Both the position numbers and the translations under genes were made by a program. DNA of 64,000 nucleotides from JAYZDF01 sp036337945 (GTDB lineage Bacteria > Myxococcota > Kuafuiibacteriia > Kuafuiibacteriales > Kuafuiibacteriaceae), in contig JAYZDF010000030.1 of the NCBI GenBank assembly GCA_036337945.1, forward strand, positions 1-64,000, written 5' to 3'. Position 1 is the first letter of the stretch, and the number at the start of each line of letters is the position of its first letter. Below the pieces are notes generated by a model that saw nothing but the letters and a program-made list of their open reading frames with translations, did not search any database and was not told the DNA's origin. This document shows positions 35,047 through 43,159 of the stretch, in pieces.

Positions 35047-37587
35047 CTAGAAGTTATCCTCCTTGCCAAATTCTTCAAGACTGGCCTCTCCTGCCTCTAT
35101 CGCATACTCCGTCGGCGCTTCGCCAACTTTGAAGGCTTCTGACACAGAATTTGGAGCTCCAGGTGCAGCTAGCTTACCGGTATCTCTATCGATTTCCACA
35201 AAAACGACACCCGGAGGAGGGGCGAAATCAGGGCTTTTTTGACCCTTTAGAGACTTCTTCATATACGACAACCAAATAGGTAGGGCTGCTCGTCCTCCTT
35301 GCTCATAGCGTCCCATGGGAAGCACATAATCGTCGTATCCAACCCAGGCCGCTGTCACAACATCGCTGGTATAGCCTACAAACCATGCGTCAAATGAGTC
35401 GTTAGTCGTTCCTGTTTTTCCCGCAACTGGCACACCGAGCTTTTGGGCGCCTACTCCGGTACCTTCCGTAACGACATTTCGCATGAGGCTCGTGGTCAGG
35501 AAGGCTTCCGCTTTGGTCATGATTCTCGGCGTTTTTGTCCCGTATTTTGTTAGTGCTGCTCGCGCTTTGCGAGAGGCACTAATCCAGGGATCTTTGTACC
35601 AAGGGTCCTCGTAGAGAACTGTTCCCTCTCTGTCGACGACGCGGGTCACAAATCTTCTTGTTCGTTGGCTGCCATAACTTGCGAAGACTCGGTAAACTTT
35701 CACTAAATCTGACATTGTGACACAGCCTGCGCCGAGCGCGAGTCCTAGCTCAGGAGGAAGTTCGTTCGAGATTCCAAGCTGCTGCGCCCAAGAGATTACC
35801 TCCTTAACACCAACCGCATCCATAATTTTGATCGCGGGCACGTTCATAGAATTCTTGAGTGCTGTTCGCATCGTCACTTCACCGAGAAACTTTTGCTCAA
35901 AGTTTTTGGGTTTCCATCTTCGACCTGCCGTTGGATCATCAGCGACGAGAGGTGCATCCAAAATGGTGGTTGATGCATTCCAATTATTCAGAGCAATCGC
36001 TGCTGAGTATACGATCGGTTTGAAGGATGAACCTGGTTGCCTGCAGGCCTGAATCGCGCGATTGAACTCACTACGTTCGAATGAGTATCCTCCGATCATC
36101 GCGTGCACGTATCCGCTGGCTACGTCTACAGATAGTAAGGATGCTTCGAGGTTGGGCGCTTGCTCTAGTGCTACGAGTTGAATTGGATTCTTTTTTTGAT
36201 TGGGAATGCGCTTCAGATAGGGTGTGGCGTATTTGTCCTTCTTTATATTGGCTAAGTTCGTTGTGCGGACGTGGACGACGTCTCCAACACTGAATGACTT
36301 TGGAATTTTCGTGAGTAGATTACTTTCGAACCAAGCTTGTGGATTGACTTCTCTTGCCCATCGCATAGTGGCGAGTGGGAGCAGTGCACGGTGAGGCCCT
36401 ATCCTGAGGTAAATACGTTGCTTTTTCCGATCGATTTTTGTGATGAGTCCTAGAACTAAACTGTCGTTCTTGAGCTCTTCAAGTTGTCCTAAGCGCAGTA
36501 ATTCTTTCGAGTATTTATCTAAGAAGCTTTGTTGTTCGGCCTGTGTTTTCAGTTTAAGAAGAGGCCCCCGAAAACCTTGTCGTTTATCGACCATTCGCAA
36601 CTTCGAGTAAATTGCATCTTCAGCGGCGCGATATCTCTCGACATCAACAGTTGTCCATACCGACAAACCTTCATTCAGCACCTTGTCCTGTCCATATCGT
36701 TCCATGAGCCATCGCCGCACGTGCTCTGTGAAATAGGGGGTCACGTCTCGGGAGGTGTTAGGAGCGCCGTATACGCGAATTTGTGTGTCTTCAGCTGCCT
36801 GTAGTTCTTCAGCGGAAATAAAACCCTCTTCTTTCATCCGTCGCAGTACATAAATACGGCGTTTGCGAGCGCGCTCGGGATATCGGAAAGGCGAGTATCT
36901 GGAAGGTGCCTGGGGTAGGCCGGCCAACAATGCCATCTCAGCCAGGTTGAGGGCTCCTACATTTTTCCGGAAATAATTTTCAGCAGCCGCTTGAATTCCG
37001 TAGGAGTGGTTCCCCAAAAAAATCTGGTTAAGATAAAGCGAGAGGATATCTTCTTTGGATAAGGCTTCTTCTAGTCTTCGCGCGAGAATCGCTTCCTTGA
37101 TCTTCCGAGAGAGTTTTTTTGCTGTCCCCTGCTTGTAACCCTCTGCTTCAACAATCAGTGATTTCGCAACCTGCTGAGTAATTGTAGAACCGCCTTGAAC
37201 GACGCGCCCGGCCTTCAGATTCGCGAAAGCCGCACGCAGGATACCGACATAGTCGATGCCTTCATGGTCAAAAAATCTATCGTCCTCGGAGGCGAGAAAA
37301 GCCTGAACAATTCGGCGGGGAATTTTTTCATAATCAACAACCACTCTTCGTTCGCGAAAAAATTCCCCAATCATCTGCCCGTCTTGGGCAAAAACACGAG
37401 TGATAGTCTTGGGGCGATAGTCTTCGATTTTCTTAAATTCCGGGAGGCCCTCACTCATTGCGGCATACGTAGCTAGCCCAATGAAGAACCCTGCGACACC
37501 TGCGGTCAGGCCAAGGAAAATGAGCCAGCGAAAAATTGTACCGAAACGTCCGGTGCCTTCGCGTCGTCCTGCCAATAATATCTTCAT
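35047..37587 (-). CDS. mrcA: Penicillin-binding protein 1A (class A, bifunctional)
   Basis: 846 aa. It has an N-terminal transmembrane anchor (~15-42). The glycosyltransferase domain has ASEDDRFFDHEG (catalytic Glu101), GGSTITQQVAK and ILSLYLNQIFLG. An inserted OB-like region lies around 330-440, as in other PBP1A proteins. The transpeptidase has GSSFKP (Ser519, Lys522), SMN and KTGTTNDSFDAWF. It polymerises lipid II and cross-links peptidoglycan in the periplasm. The ATG start is clear. The gene is divergent from the AglZ-like coiled-coil gene across 300 nt and upstream of the disordered membrane protein and GNAT genes. Confidence 0.94.
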   Translation of the reverse strand: MKILLAGRREGTGRFGTIFRWLIFLGLTAGVAGFFIGLATYAAMSEGLPEFKKIEDYRPKTITRVFAQDGQMIGEFFRERRVVVDYEKIPRRIVQAFLASEDDRFFDHEGIDYVGILRAAFANLKAGRVVQGGSTITQQVAKSLIVEAEGYKQGTAKKLSRKIKEAILARRLEEALSKEDILSLYLNQIFLGNHSYGIQAAAENYFRKNVGALNLAEMALLAGLPQAPSRYSPFRYPERARKRRIYVLRRMKEEGFISAEELQAAEDTQIRVYGAPNTSRDVTPYFTEHVRRWLMERYGQDKVLNEGLSVWTTVDVERYRAAEDAIYSKLRMVDKRQGFRGPLLKLKTQAEQQSFLDKYSKELLRLGQLEELKNDSLVLGLITKIDRKKQRIYLRIGPHRALLPLATMRWAREVNPQAWFESNLLTKIPKSFSVGDVVHVRTTNLANIKKDKYATPYLKRIPNQKKNPIQLVALEQAPNLEASLLSVDVASGYVHAMIGGYSFERSEFNRAIQACRQPGSSFKPIVYSAAIALNNWNASTTILDAPLVADDPTAGRRWKPKNFEQKFLGEVTMRTALKNSMNVPAIKIMDAVGVKEVISWAQQLGISNELPPELGLALGAGCVTMSDLVKVYRVFASYGSQRTRRFVTRVVDREGTVLYEDPWYKDPWISASRKARAALTKYGTKTPRIMTKAEAFLTTSLMRNVVTEGTGVGAQKLGVPVAGKTGTTNDSFDAWFVGYTSDVVTAAWVGYDDYVLPMGRYEQGGRAALPIWLSYMKKSLKGQKSPDFAPPPGVVFVEIDRDTGKLAAPGAPNSVSEAFKVGEAPTEYAIEAGEASLEEFGKEDNF

Positions 37588-37887
37588 ACTCGTACGGAGA
37601 GGATTTCTGATCCCGAAGACGTCTACCGCTTTTCCACCGAGGCTGCAAAGCGGAGCAGGTTCAAAAATCCCAATTTCTCCAGTGGGAGAAGACCTAGTCC
37701 GTTTCTGAATGGCAAGCCTTCAAACGTGATTCTGTTTCAGTACAAATCGAATAATCTAGGGGTTTTCGTGTAATGTGCAGATTTGGCATGCGCGGAAATC
37801 ATGTGTGGAAAGGTAAGTATATAAGTTTACACAGGAAATGGACATTCGATTTATTGATCGCGCACCGTTGGCCGGTTAGCGTCGATA
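37588..37887. promoter_or_regulatory. Divergent intergenic region between PBP1A and AglZ-like genes
   Basis: 300 nt, the largest clearly gene-free stretch. It must carry promoters for both genes. An inverted repeat TTCTCC-AGTG-GGAGAA lies at 37675-37690, inside the expected 5' leader of the PBP1A gene. An AT-rich tract around 37814-37835 (GTATATAAGTTTACAC) could hold a -10 for the plus-strand gene. No coding frame or RNA gene is recognisable. Confidence 0.4.
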
Positions 37888-40800
37888 GTGATCGTGTCTC
37901 AGAAAAATGTATTGATTGTTGATTTTGATCGAGAAGCGGCACTCTCGTATGCCGCTGGACTAAGCGCCGATGGCGTTACGGCTAACGTGCTTCAGCCTTC
38001 GCCAAACTTCATTGAGCAGCTGTCGGAAGACCAGGTGAGCGCTATCTGTATCAGGGCGGAGACCAATCAAGGTGAGTCAGGATTCGCATATTGCGCGATG
38101 CTCAAGACTCGGCCCGAAACTAAAGACTTGCCCGTAATCATCTATAGCTCGGAAGCCAGTCCAGAGATTTTTGCGGCCCATAAAGAGCAAGAGAATCATG
38201 CAAACGAATATGTAACCATTGATGCGGAATCTAGCGACCCACAAGACGCGCTACGTGAACCTCTGAAAAAACTTTTGTCTCCTCAGGGGCAGACAATCGT
38301 CCCTCCGCCATTACCGCCGGCCAAAAAAGTTGCTTCGAGTGCCCCACCCAGTAAATCCGCAGTAGACAATGATAGCTTCATCGCGGAGCTTTCAGAGTCT
38401 CTCTCGGAACCGAAAGAGGAAACGGCTTCAAATCCGCCACGCAGGTTCAGTTCACTCGACGGACTAGGTGGCCGAGGCGATGGAAAAGTCGAAATGCTTC
38501 GACAAACACTCAAGCGCCGTGAAAACGATATTATACGAGCAAAAGAACGCCTCGTTGCGATGCGTGACGAACTACAAGGATTCAACGAAAAACTCGATGA
38601 AAAAGAAGTAGAAAACCGTTTCCTCGAAGATCGTAATCAAGAATTACAAGAAAGCGTCGAGAAAGTGAGTAACGAGCTTGATCGTCGAACGCTCGAATTT
38701 AAGAATGCGATAGAGCAATTACACGCCGAATTAGAGGCCGAACGCGATCGAACTGCCGAACTTGAAAAAGAATTGGTGGACGCCGTTGCGGCCAAAGATC
38801 TCGAAATCAGTGGGCTTGGTGAGAATCTGGAAAAACTCTCAGCGGATAGTGAAGCGCAAATTACATCCCTGCAAGAGCAAATCGATCAACTTGAAAAAGT
38901 CAAAATGGAGACCGAAGCTCAGCTCGATCAGCTGGGTGCCGAGGCCGCCGACCTCGACGACCTGAAGGCAGAACTCGAAGCAGACCTAAAGGCTGCCGGC
39001 GAGAAAAATGAGGAAGTTTCTGCCGAACGAGACGAGAAAATCCGACTTATTAGCGAGCTTGAAAGCAACATTGCGGAACTAGAGCAGGGTTCTGTCGACC
39101 TACGCCAGGACATCTCGCAGCTCAACGAAGCTGCTGTAGAAACGATCAGGCAGCATGAAAGCGAGATAGCTGCAAAAGACGAAGCATTATCTGGTCTGCG
39201 AGAGGATTTAGAATCAAGGCAGGCCAGCTTTGATCAAGCTGAGGCTGAACTCCACGACGAGCTTGAAAGGCTGACAGAACAGCTCAATACCACACAAGGC
39301 GCGCTTGAAAGCGAGCAAAGCAAACTTGCCGCAAAATCTGAAGAGCTCGAAAACACAATTGCATCTTCAGATGCAAACACTGCAGCACTGGAAGCTACAC
39401 TTGAGCAAGCGAATAGTGACTTCGAAACTGAACGTTCTGAATGGAACGAAAAAGAAGGAAACTTCGAAGGTACAATCGCTTCTCTGAACGTAGAGCTAAG
39501 TTCGCTAGAGGATGTTCGTGATGAGCTTCAATCGAAATCAAACGAGCTCGAAAACAATTTAGCTTCTGCCGAAGCGAATATTGCGGAACTTGAAGCTACT
39601 TTTGAACAATCCAAATCAGATTTTGATAGCGAGCGAGCAGAGTGGACTCGGAATGCAGAAGAGTCAAAACGAGCATTTGAATCAAAAGTTTCTGAACTTG
39701 AGCAGAATATGGAGCTCGCGTCAGCGCAAGCGAGTGAAGATATTCAGGGGCTACAAAGTAACCTTGAACAGCTCAATCATGAACTTCACCTCGCTCGCGA
39801 AAAGCACCATACAGACGCCGAATTACAAGCGAGCATTGAACAAGAACTAGCAGATGAGCAGTTCAAGCTATCTGAAACGGAACAGTCTCTTCAAAATGAA
39901 AGAGAAGCACGAAATGAAGTTAACGAGCAATTAGAAGCAACTAAGAATCAATTAGAATCGATAGGCGTAGAGCTCGCGACAACCACAGACATGCTTCGAG
40001 AGGTTGAGGCCGAGTCGGAGCGCTTACAGAACTCGTTAGCTTCGTCGGAAGCTCAATGTGGGGAACTCCAAGATAATCTCGATAGTGAGACAGAACTTCG
40101 TAAACAAACTCAAACAGAAGGGGAAGAGCTCAGAGGGACGATTGCTGAGCGGAACGCTGATCTTGCGCGTTTAGAAGGTAAGATTGACGTACTCGAGGCG
40201 TCTTTGAGTGACGTAAGAGAACAAAAGTCATCAATCTCTGAAGAACTCGTAGGCACTAGAGACCGCTTGATGAATCGCGAAACCGATCTCGCAACGGCTC
40301 GGGCCGAAGCCAGTGAACGCGGCGCTCGACTCGAAGAACTCGCGAGAAATCTAAACATTCGCGAAGAAGAAATTGCGGAGCTCAAGGCCTCACTACAAGA
40401 TTTAACGGCACATCGCGATCGTCTTACCGAAGAAAAGTCGGGGCTGCAGAATCAGCTCAATCATCTGTCCAACGAATTAGAAAGTGAGAAGTTATCCATG
40501 GAGCAGCTAGAAGCTGACCATGAAGAAGCTAACGCTCAAATAGGCCAGCTAGAGTCCTCTCTGGAAGAGAAAACGCAGCACAACGAACAAGTTCAGCAAG
40601 CGCTTGACGATATGTCGTCCGCGAATTCGGCCCTTGAAGTCCAGCTCGCGGAATCACGGCAACAGCAAGCGGACACAGCAGAAGAGCTTCAATCGAGAAA
40701 TGATTCGTTCGAGATAGCACAGGAGTCATGGTCGCTTCACAAAGGAGACCTAGAGCGTGAACTAGAGGGACAAGAAGCCGAGACTGCAAGGTACAAAGCG

Positions 40801-42201
40801 CTTCAAGAAGAAACAACCGCGAAATTGTCAGACAGTGAAAATCAGGTTCAAGCACTTGAAAATGACAAGAATGAGCTGCAAGACGCCCTTCGTAAGAAGT
40901 CGGAAGAATTAGATAGCGCTCATATCGAAGCAGCAACTCTAAAAGATGGTCTCGAAAGCGAGAACAGCGAACTGCAAAATAATGTGGCAGAGCTCACCGC
41001 TCGTAGTGATAAAGCGGAGGCTGAATTAGCTGCAACGCACGGCGAATTATCTTCAACACGAGAAGAACTCGAACGGGTTCGAGCTGCGCTCGACGAAGTC
41101 AAATCGAACTTCGATATGTCGAGTGCGCAAGCCGAGGCAGACCAACAATCGCTAGAGGAAGAAATTGCTCAAACGAAAAACGAGCTAGACCAAACCAAAG
41201 ACGCGCTCTCAAGAATGAAGTCTGGTTTTGAGTCTGAAATGCAACAATCCGATAATAAGATTGGGCAATTGCAGCATGATCTGGAGCGGACTCAGGATGA
41301 ACGAGATAAGGATGAACGTCGCTTTCAAGAGCAAATCGCAGATGTGTCGAGTCGCTTGCACAACACAACCGAAGAGTTGGCAGCGATCAAGGGTGAACGT
41401 CGTGCCGTTGAGCAGATGATTGAGCAGGCTCGAGAGGAGTTAGAAGAAAAAACTCAAACGATTAGGAAACTTTACGAGAAAGCGGAACAGCGCGAAGCTG
41501 AGCATGAGGAGCAACTTCAAATTGCCAGGGGCGAGCTTGCTGAACAAGAGTCACAATACCTCAAAGAGCTCGAGCAGATTCATGACGAGTATGACCATAG
41601 GCTTGCGCGCGATGACGAAGAACACCGAAATGAAGTGGAAGCTTTGCGTTCCACAGCCTTAGATGTGAAACGACAACTCAAGTCCAGTGAACTGCAGGTC
41701 AAAAGGCTGGAAGAGCAGTTGCGAAAAAGCGAATTTGAGAGGAGCCAGTCTCGCAGCGGCGCGGAAGAAGATTTTGATAACTTTATGCGTACTTATGTGG
41801 GTGCTAAAAAGTCGGGGACCTCGAGAGGTGCGCGTCCCTCTTCAGGAAAGTCACGTTCGAGTCGGGCCTCTTCGCGTCTGAACCGTAGGTCGGAATCATC
41901 AAAAAGTGCACGGCCCACTGCGAAATCTCCATCTCAGCGTCCGTCTGTCCGTGAGTCTGGTGAATCACGGCTCGATCGTGAAGTCCAAGGTGGTGGCTCA
42001 CTCCTCGGTTTAGCCGGAGTGGCGCCTGAAAACGAAAGCACTCCTGACGATTCTGATGCTACAGTTATTGCTCCATTGACGGATGAGCTTGGCGATATTT
42101 TCATGAAATCACCCGATGGAAACTCTGGTGAACCGAGCGATGGTTATGCCGAAGGCGAGGATTTTCTGCGTTCGGTTACGCAGGAGTTCGAAAGCGAATA
42201 A
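37888..42201 (+). CDS. AglZ/FrzS-like pseudo-receiver and giant coiled-coil protein
   Basis: 1437 aa from a GTG. Residues ~5-130 are a response-regulator-like domain (NVLIVDFDREAALSYAAGL, then LPVIIYSSEASPEIFAAHK and NEYV). The phospho-acceptor Asp is missing (SAICIRAE at 51-58), as is the beta-5 Lys, so it should be a non-phosphorylatable pseudo-receiver. Residues ~195-1290 are almost continuous coiled coil (Glu, Leu, Ala, Gln, Ser heptads). The last ~150 residues are Ser/Arg-rich and disordered, with DATVIAPLTDEL near 1390. Size and layout match AglZ of Myxococcus (about 1400 aa) more than the shorter FrzS; both act in polar assembly of gliding and pilus motility. Function here is inferred from this layout. 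bamD follows. Confidence 0.82.
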   Translation: MIVSQKNVLIVDFDREAALSYAAGLSADGVTANVLQPSPNFIEQLSEDQVSAICIRAETNQGESGFAYCAMLKTRPETKDLPVIIYSSEASPEIFAAHKEQENHANEYVTIDAESSDPQDALREPLKKLLSPQGQTIVPPPLPPAKKVASSAPPSKSAVDNDSFIAELSESLSEPKEETASNPPRRFSSLDGLGGRGDGKVEMLRQTLKRRENDIIRAKERLVAMRDELQGFNEKLDEKEVENRFLEDRNQELQESVEKVSNELDRRTLEFKNAIEQLHAELEAERDRTAELEKELVDAVAAKDLEISGLGENLEKLSADSEAQITSLQEQIDQLEKVKMETEAQLDQLGAEAADLDDLKAELEADLKAAGEKNEEVSAERDEKIRLISELESNIAELEQGSVDLRQDISQLNEAAVETIRQHESEIAAKDEALSGLREDLESRQASFDQAEAELHDELERLTEQLNTTQGALESEQSKLAAKSEELENTIASSDANTAALEATLEQANSDFETERSEWNEKEGNFEGTIASLNVELSSLEDVRDELQSKSNELENNLASAEANIAELEATFEQSKSDFDSERAEWTRNAEESKRAFESKVSELEQNMELASAQASEDIQGLQSNLEQLNHELHLAREKHHTDAELQASIEQELADEQFKLSETEQSLQNEREARNEVNEQLEATKNQLESIGVELATTTDMLREVEAESERLQNSLASSEAQCGELQDNLDSETELRKQTQTEGEELRGTIAERNADLARLEGKIDVLEASLSDVREQKSSISEELVGTRDRLMNRETDLATARAEASERGARLEELARNLNIREEEIAELKASLQDLTAHRDRLTEEKSGLQNQLNHLSNELESEKLSMEQLEADHEEANAQIGQLESSLEEKTQHNEQVQQALDDMSSANSALEVQLAESRQQQADTAEELQSRNDSFEIAQESWSLHKGDLERELEGQEAETARYKALQEETTAKLSDSENQVQALENDKNELQDALRKKSEELDSAHIEAATLKDGLESENSELQNNVAELTARSDKAEAELAATHGELSSTREELERVRAALDEVKSNFDMSSAQAEADQQSLEEEIAQTKNELDQTKDALSRMKSGFESEMQQSDNKIGQLQHDLERTQDERDKDERRFQEQIADVSSRLHNTTEELAAIKGERRAVEQMIEQAREELEEKTQTIRKLYEKAEQREAEHEEQLQIARGELAEQESQYLKELEQIHDEYDHRLARDDEEHRNEVEALRSTALDVKRQLKSSELQVKRLEEQLRKSEFERSQSRSGAEEDFDNFMRTYVGAKKSGTSRGARPSSGKSRSSRASSRLNRRSESSKSARPTAKSPSQRPSVRESGESRLDREVQGGGSLLGLAGVAPENESTPDDSDATVIAPLTDELGDIFMKSPDGNSGEPSDGYAEGEDFLRSVTQEFESE

Positions 42202-42242
42202 TCTCCCTTATCTTGCGCCATCGTGGTAGTCCCTCAGTAGTC

Positions 42243-43148
42243 ATGCGAGTGAGTTTAAAGCAGCGACCGGTGAAAACCCTCCGGACTTTTTTTGCGGGAC
42301 GAGCAACATTGTTCCCGCTGGGACGCTTGGTAGCGATCTTGGTCATCTTCTGTGCCACTTCCTGTGCGACTTCGTCCGGGTCACAAGATGAAGACGATGA
42401 TCTCGATTCTGTTGGACGAGTAGAGACGGGTCGCAACGAAGTTTCTGTTACCGTTAAGTATGAAAAAACCGCGAAGGGTAACTGGATTCGCGGAGAGGAA
42501 GAGTATGCTGATGAATCATACGTAGCGGCTCAAAAATACTACAGCTACATCCGTTCAAAGTTTCCTTACTCAGCATTTACGCCGCGAGCTGAACTCCGTA
42601 TAGCAGATTGTCTCTATGCGCGCCGTCGATATGTTCAAGCCATTGATACATATCAAAACTTTGTTCGCCTCTACTCTACTCACCCCAAAGTCGCATATGC
42701 CAATTTCCAAACAGCGAAGGCGTATCATGCTCAGGTTCCCGACGATATGTTTATTCTTCCTCCTTCGCATGAGAAAGACCAAGGCTCAATTAAACGAGCA
42801 GCTCAGGCCCTCAGAAACTACGTGACCCGTTTTCCGCAGGATAAAAACATCAAGGAAGGGAATGAGCTTCTTAGGAAAGTTCGAGAGCGTCTTATGCGGC
42901 ATGAACAGTATGTTGCCGATTTCTACCTGAAGCAGGGGAAGAAAAGAGCGTATGTCGGTCGCTTAGAGGTTATTCGGCGGTCATTTCAGGACATTGGATT
43001 GAATGATAAGCTTCTCTTCAGAATCGCTGAAATCTATCAACAATTAGGCGAAGAGAAAAAGCTCAAGAGCGCCGTTGACGAGTTAGCGCAAAAATTTCCG
43101 AAATCTCCATTATTGGCAAAGGGCAAGGCACTCGTTGTAAAAAAATAG
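42243..43148 (+). CDS. bamD: Outer-membrane assembly lipoprotein BamD-like
   Basis: 301 aa from the ATG at 42243; an upstream TTG at 42213 would add 10 residues. It has a lipoprotein signal ending VIFCATSCAT, although the n-region is long and basic. Next are an acidic linker and TPR-like helices (YADESYVAAQKYYSYIRSKF, ADCLYARRRYVQAIDTYQNF), with FPQDKNIKEGNELLRKVRERL and YLKQGKKRAYVGRLE. These match BamD, the lipoprotein that partners BamA in inserting beta-barrel proteins. It starts 41 nt after the coiled-coil gene and is probably in the same operon. No other Bam gene is in the window. A role as another TPR outer-membrane lipoprotein is possible but less likely. Confidence 0.88.
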   Translation: MRVSLKQRPVKTLRTFFAGRATLFPLGRLVAILVIFCATSCATSSGSQDEDDDLDSVGRVETGRNEVSVTVKYEKTAKGNWIRGEEEYADESYVAAQKYYSYIRSKFPYSAFTPRAELRIADCLYARRRYVQAIDTYQNFVRLYSTHPKVAYANFQTAKAYHAQVPDDMFILPPSHEKDQGSIKRAAQALRNYVTRFPQDKNIKEGNELLRKVRERLMRHEQYVADFYLKQGKKRAYVGRLEVIRRSFQDIGLNDKLLFRIAEIYQQLGEEKKLKSAVDELAQKFPKSPLLAKGKALVVKK

Positions 43149-43159
43149 GTCCGCTGAAG

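Noticed and set aside
40529..40936. Minus-strand frame of 135 codons
   Set aside because: Antisense to the coiled-coil gene; long antisense frames are expected in Glu/Leu-rich repeats.
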